Source: Monosporascus cannonballus (taxonomy: Eukaryota; Ascomycota; Sordariomycetes; Xylariales). Taken from it: DNA of 64,000 nucleotides. The DNA lies in the NCBI GenBank assembly GCA_004154925.1, contig QJNS01000001.1:682001-746000 (forward strand). The letters are read 5' to 3'. Under the pieces are notes generated by a model that was not told the origin of the DNA, did not search any database, and was given only the letters and a program-made list of their open reading frames with translations. Shown here piece after piece: positions 59,753 through 64,000 of the stretch. Each line of letters starts with the position of its first letter. Position 1 is the first letter of the stretch. The translations under genes were made by a program, and so were the position numbers.

Positions 59753-62700
59753 GGAATATATATGTTCCGATTAAAGAGAATTTTCCGTATATGGAGTGCT
59801 AAAACACCCTTTGCTAACTAATACACCCCTTTAATACCTTAAAGCATTTATAACATTAACTATTACAACTTTTAGAGCTATAACTATTTATTTCATTTTT
59901 CCTCCGGCGATTAAATCTTTTTAATTAGCTAATTCCTTTTTTAAAATCTTTCGTAAAGCGTTTTTCCGTTAATCGAAGATTTTCGTAATATCTGTTAATT
60001 TTAATTACTTTTTAAAATGCTTAAAGAGTTTACGTAATAAGGTTTTCGTTAAACCGTCGGCTAATATATCGCCCGTAAACGTATAATTTATTTTGATTAA
60101 ATCCTTTTTTGTAATTTATCGTAATTAATAGTTATGTATATTTATACATTATAATTTCAGTATTAACAAGGTAATATTAGCATTAATAAATCGTATAATT
60201 TATTAATTATCGTATCATATATTTAACGGCTTTATATTGAAAATAATTTTTTCATTTTTTAATTAATTAAAAACAAAATATTTTTTATTAATTTATATAA
60301 AAAATAATAACCTTATTTTGATTTTAAAAATAATTATTATGTTTTGTTTATTCGTTTATTATCTTATTATTTTTTCGAATACTTTTGTAACATAAATTTA
60401 AAAGTTTTTTCAATTAATTATATTATTTGCGAAAAAAACATTATTTTAAATATTTAATACATCTTTCTTTTTAAATTATAACGTTAACGTCTTAATTTTA
60501 ATTAGGTATAATATAATTCGGTCGGCAGCTTTATATTATACGTTATTAAAGTTTAAGTTAAGTCGGGCAAATCCAAATACCGCAAAAAATATATCGAGTT
60601 ATATATTAATTATTACGAAAAAAATGCAACCGATTTTTTTTAATATTTATTAATACAGCCTAAATAAGCCAAATTAAGATTCGGCAATAAATTAATGCTA
60701 ATTATAGATATTTTTAAAAAGTTATTTAAACTCTTTTTAGATATTAAATTAATTAACTTATTTATAAAATCAAATTAAAATAACTAAATTTTTTAAGTTT
60801 ATTTTTGATTATTTCGATACCAAAATATTACAGTAAGTTTTTATTCTTTATTAAAATATACCGCTTTTATATTTATTAAATTAATTAATTAACAAAATTT
60901 TAATTTTTTTCACAATACGTTATAATAATATCGTTTATAAAAAAAATAAATACTCTTTAATAAATAAAATAATAAAATTCGTAAAAAATAAAGTTAAATC
61001 CCAATTTTTTAAATATTCCAATAAAATCCTTTTATTATAGCAAAAATAATTCTCTTAATCCATATAATACTTTCCTAATTAGGAAAATTTTGTTATATTA
61101 CGGATATCTTAAAAACATTTTTATATATATTTCGTAAAATAGGTTACTATTTCTAAAGGTATTTATAACGTAATATTGCTTAAGTTGTAAGTCGAATTTA
61201 ACCGTAATAATAATTAAAGCTTAGAATAACCTTTTAACGATTATAATTATATATATATTATTATAAGCGGTTTTAAATTATTAATCGCTTTATACGATTA
61301 AACCGGCCTTATATCTTTAAAATTGACCATATTTGTAAACTTTATAAACGTATATTTATATATATTTTAATACTTATTTTCCTTTAGCAAAAAATTAATT
61401 AACGGTTTTTTAAAATCGTACTTTCTTATGGTTTTATAAATAAATCTTTTTAATTTTACGAAATAGCTTTTTAACAGATAAATGTTTAATTTTTTATAAT
61501 TTCGTAATAATAATAATAATAAATTACGTTTATATATCCGGTTTTATAACTTAAATACTTTTTTATATATTAAAATATTATTATTTTTCCGATTACGATA
61601 ATACGTATTTCGGGTACTTAATTTCCTTAAATTTTCGTAATTTACCGGCCGGTTATCGTATATTTTTATAAAAAAAAGCTAAATATCCTATATTAAATAC
61701 GGTTTCCCGCATTTTGTATTTATTTTGGATAATATTTTGTTAATACGAAATATACGGGGAATTTACATTTATAATTCGTAAGGTATTTTCGTTTTTTATC
61801 GTTATTCTGGGTTAAAAATATAAAAAGAACTTAAAATTATTTTTACTTTTTTTGTCGGCGTAATAATCGTAATAATTATTAGGGCAAACGCTAGTGGCGG
61901 TAATAATCCAAAAAACGGAAATAATTTAAATATAACGGTTATATAAGGATAATTAGTTTTTTACGAACAAACTTATTTTTTTCTATTCCGTACGTATTTT
62001 ACGTTAATGCCTTTTTAAAATTATTATTTTTACTTCATCAATAATTAAATTATTTTATTTAGGTTTTTATTTTCTTTTCATATATAAATTAAATAATTAT
62101 CGTTTTAATTAGGTATTCTTATTTATCGGAATAAATTTTATAACTTTTTAATAATACTTAAAAATATAACCTTTTTATTAAATTATATATTTCAAATAAT
62201 AATAACTATATTAATTAATAAGTTCCAGATTTCATAAATATTCCTAATTCGATAACCGATAAAATAATTAATTTACGTTTTAAGATTTAAAATTTAAAAT
62301 TTTTATTTTTTTATAGCGGTAATTATCATAACGTAAATTATATAACTATATATTCATAAATAAGTTTATTAATATTTTCGATCAAATATTATAACGCTGT
62401 TTTTATATATTAAGTAAATATAATAAATTTTGTATAGGTTGTGCTAAAACAAAATTCGTATTTAAAATTACAATTATATAAATATATTGTCGTTTTAAGG
62501 ATATATATAATTAAAAACGAAAATAATTTAACGTTTTTTTATATCGTAATTATTTTTTTCTTAATTATATCTCTTAAATGTTTTGTATTCCCGTTTTAAA
62601 TATAAGTATATAATATTAAAAGTTTAAATTTAATATTAAAAAAAGATCATTAAAATATATTTCGAAATTAATAATTTTTCAAAATTTCGTTATCGTATTT

Positions 62701-64000
62701 GATTACCTATAAAAAAACTTTATTTTAATTTTTTAAAACTTTTAGAAAATATCGAAACGTTATAATTAATATATTTTGCTTTCAGTGTTTAAAGTAAACA
62801 TTCTAAATAAAACTTAAATATTTATCGGTAATAAATATAACGTATTTATATTTTTTAAAGTTGTTTTTAAAATTTATAAAATCGATAATAATTTTTTATC
62901 CTAATTGGAATACTTTTTTTTAATTTGCGGTATATTAACCTTTTAGCTTTCGTTTTATTATATACTTGGCATTCGATTATTATAAGACTTTTTAGGTGGA
63001 TTTTTTTCGTATGGAATTATAATTAAGCGATTATTTCGGGTTTTAAATATCTTAATTTCAGGTATTATATAATGCCGTTATTGATTCGTAATAGTTTCAT
63101 TATCTTTAAATTAATATTTTATTTATAAATTATTAAAATTATATAAATAATTATTACGTTAATATTTTCGATAACGACTAAATTAAATTTATTTATTAAT
63201 ATAATAATTACCTATTTATATTTATTTCGAATAAAAGTATTAATTTTTCGATTATTTTATTAATAACCTTTTTCCGGAACTGTTGAAAAAATACTAAATT
63301 ATATATAAAGTTTTCAAAATATATTATGTCGTACAAACGTAATACTTTCGTACCGTTAAAATTTCGAAAAATTATATTAACTTTTTTATACCCCTTAATC
63401 AAAACGAAATTGTTATATATATATATCTCGTTATCTTATACGGTAAATTTAAAATTCAAAAATCTATTAATTAAATTAAAAATATATATCGTAAATTTTA
63501 AATCGAAAATAATTAAATTTTTTAAAAAGTGAAATCAAATATTTATAACGTTACGTTAATTAATAATCAAAAAATATATCAGTATTTATCGTGTTCTTTT
63601 TAAAAATTAATTTATATTTTATGTAATAAATGTTTTTATAATTTTTAATAAACGGTTAATTTTGTCTTTTAAAACTTAATTAACGGAATTTTATTTTTAA
63701 ATATATGTTATTATGTTATGCTTAAAATAAAAACCTTTTGTGGTTTTTTTAAGGAATATATAATAGTAATTAGATAATATATAGTAATTAATTAAATACG
63801 TTTTATAACAGGTACCTTATACGTTTAATTTTTAACGCTTTTATTTATTACCGTTTCGGTCCGTATAAAAACTTTTACGGTTACTTCGTTTCGACTTACG
63901 GCTTAAGGTTTTTTTTCGTAATTAAAAATTAATATTTTTAGAATTTTTCTAATGAAAATCGTTTTAATTAAACAAATTTATAAATATCTCGTAAAGTATT
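59753..64000 (-). mobile_element. Ty1/copia retrotransposon polymerase, RIP-decayed copy B (runs off the window)
   Basis: Minus-strand element, more complete than copy A. At 60046-60072 the translation reads ILADGLTKT followed by LLRKLFKHF, the C-terminal RNase H signature of copia polyproteins (ADGLTK...F..F). The reverse transcriptase core lies near 60.93 kb with a shifted frame at the catalytic motif. Integrase-like sequence spans about 62-63 kb. An open 64-codon frame at 63208-63402 matches the stretch between protease and integrase (VLRLYDIIYF, then IYNLVFFQQ). The gag end should lie beyond the window. Heavy AT bias and many stops show RIP-type decay; inactive. Confidence 0.72.

Noticed and set aside
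49985..64000. Mitochondrial DNA or a CRISPR array as explanation of the AT-rich tract
   Set aside because: No mitochondrial genes or rRNA are seen, no regularly spaced identical repeats exist, and copia motifs with RIP-type changes explain the second half.

Overview
This window looks like nuclear DNA of a filamentous ascomycete (Pezizomycotina, most likely a Sordariomycete). The evidence is the gene set (EXO70, a QutR-type quinate repressor, an AA9 polysaccharide monooxygenase, a Zn2Cys6 regulator), the short introns (50-137 nt, GTAAGT/GTGAGT-type donors, CTAAC-like branch points) and AT-rich blocks that look mutated by repeat-induced point mutation (RIP). The assignment is from gene content and splice style only; the species cannot be named.

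Layout. 1-20.4 kb is gene-poor and of balanced base composition. It holds a 352-aa hypothetical gene (1046-2104), a decayed Delta12-type fatty acid desaturase pseudogene (about 3533-4160), a complete five-exon FAH-family hydrolase with a 13-nt first exon (7602-8744), a tiny Cys-rich ORF interrupted by TAG (15097) and an orphan terminal exon (16391-16609). 20.4-25.2 kb holds EXO70 and a five-exon class III aminotransferase, both on the minus strand, separated by a poly-G tract with a 10-N assembly gap. 25.7-28.5 kb is a head-to-tail pair of 1.38-kb repeats, AT-rich through RIP-like mutation. 29.4-39.4 kb is the best gene island: a 1242-aa multi-domain predicted RNA-repair protein, a Zn2Cys6 factor and, divergent from it, a QutR-like repressor. 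42.2-42.9 kb has a small unknown two-exon gene, and 48.0-48.9 kb a secreted AA9 enzyme. From about 49.98 kb to the end the DNA is a gene-empty AT-rich block. At least 56.4-64 kb of it is two decayed Ty1/copia polymerase regions on the minus strand, one with its reverse transcriptase YVDD motif changed to YVNN.

How the genes relate. No operon-like or biosynthetic cluster is visible. The one suggestive pair is the Zn2Cys6 gene and the QutR-like gene, which share an 836-bp divergent intergenic region, but no quinate catabolic enzyme or permease lies in the window. The most interesting gene is the 29384-33189 protein: it joins a 2H phosphoesterase, an EEP-fold nuclease/phosphatase, a poly(A)-polymerase-type nucleotidyltransferase and a C-terminal MJ1316/DUF504-type RNA-end recognition domain in one chain, an RNA end-healing toolkit. 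All exon joins were derived by hand from reading-frame phase, splice consensus and family resemblance; none is backed by transcripts or a database search.
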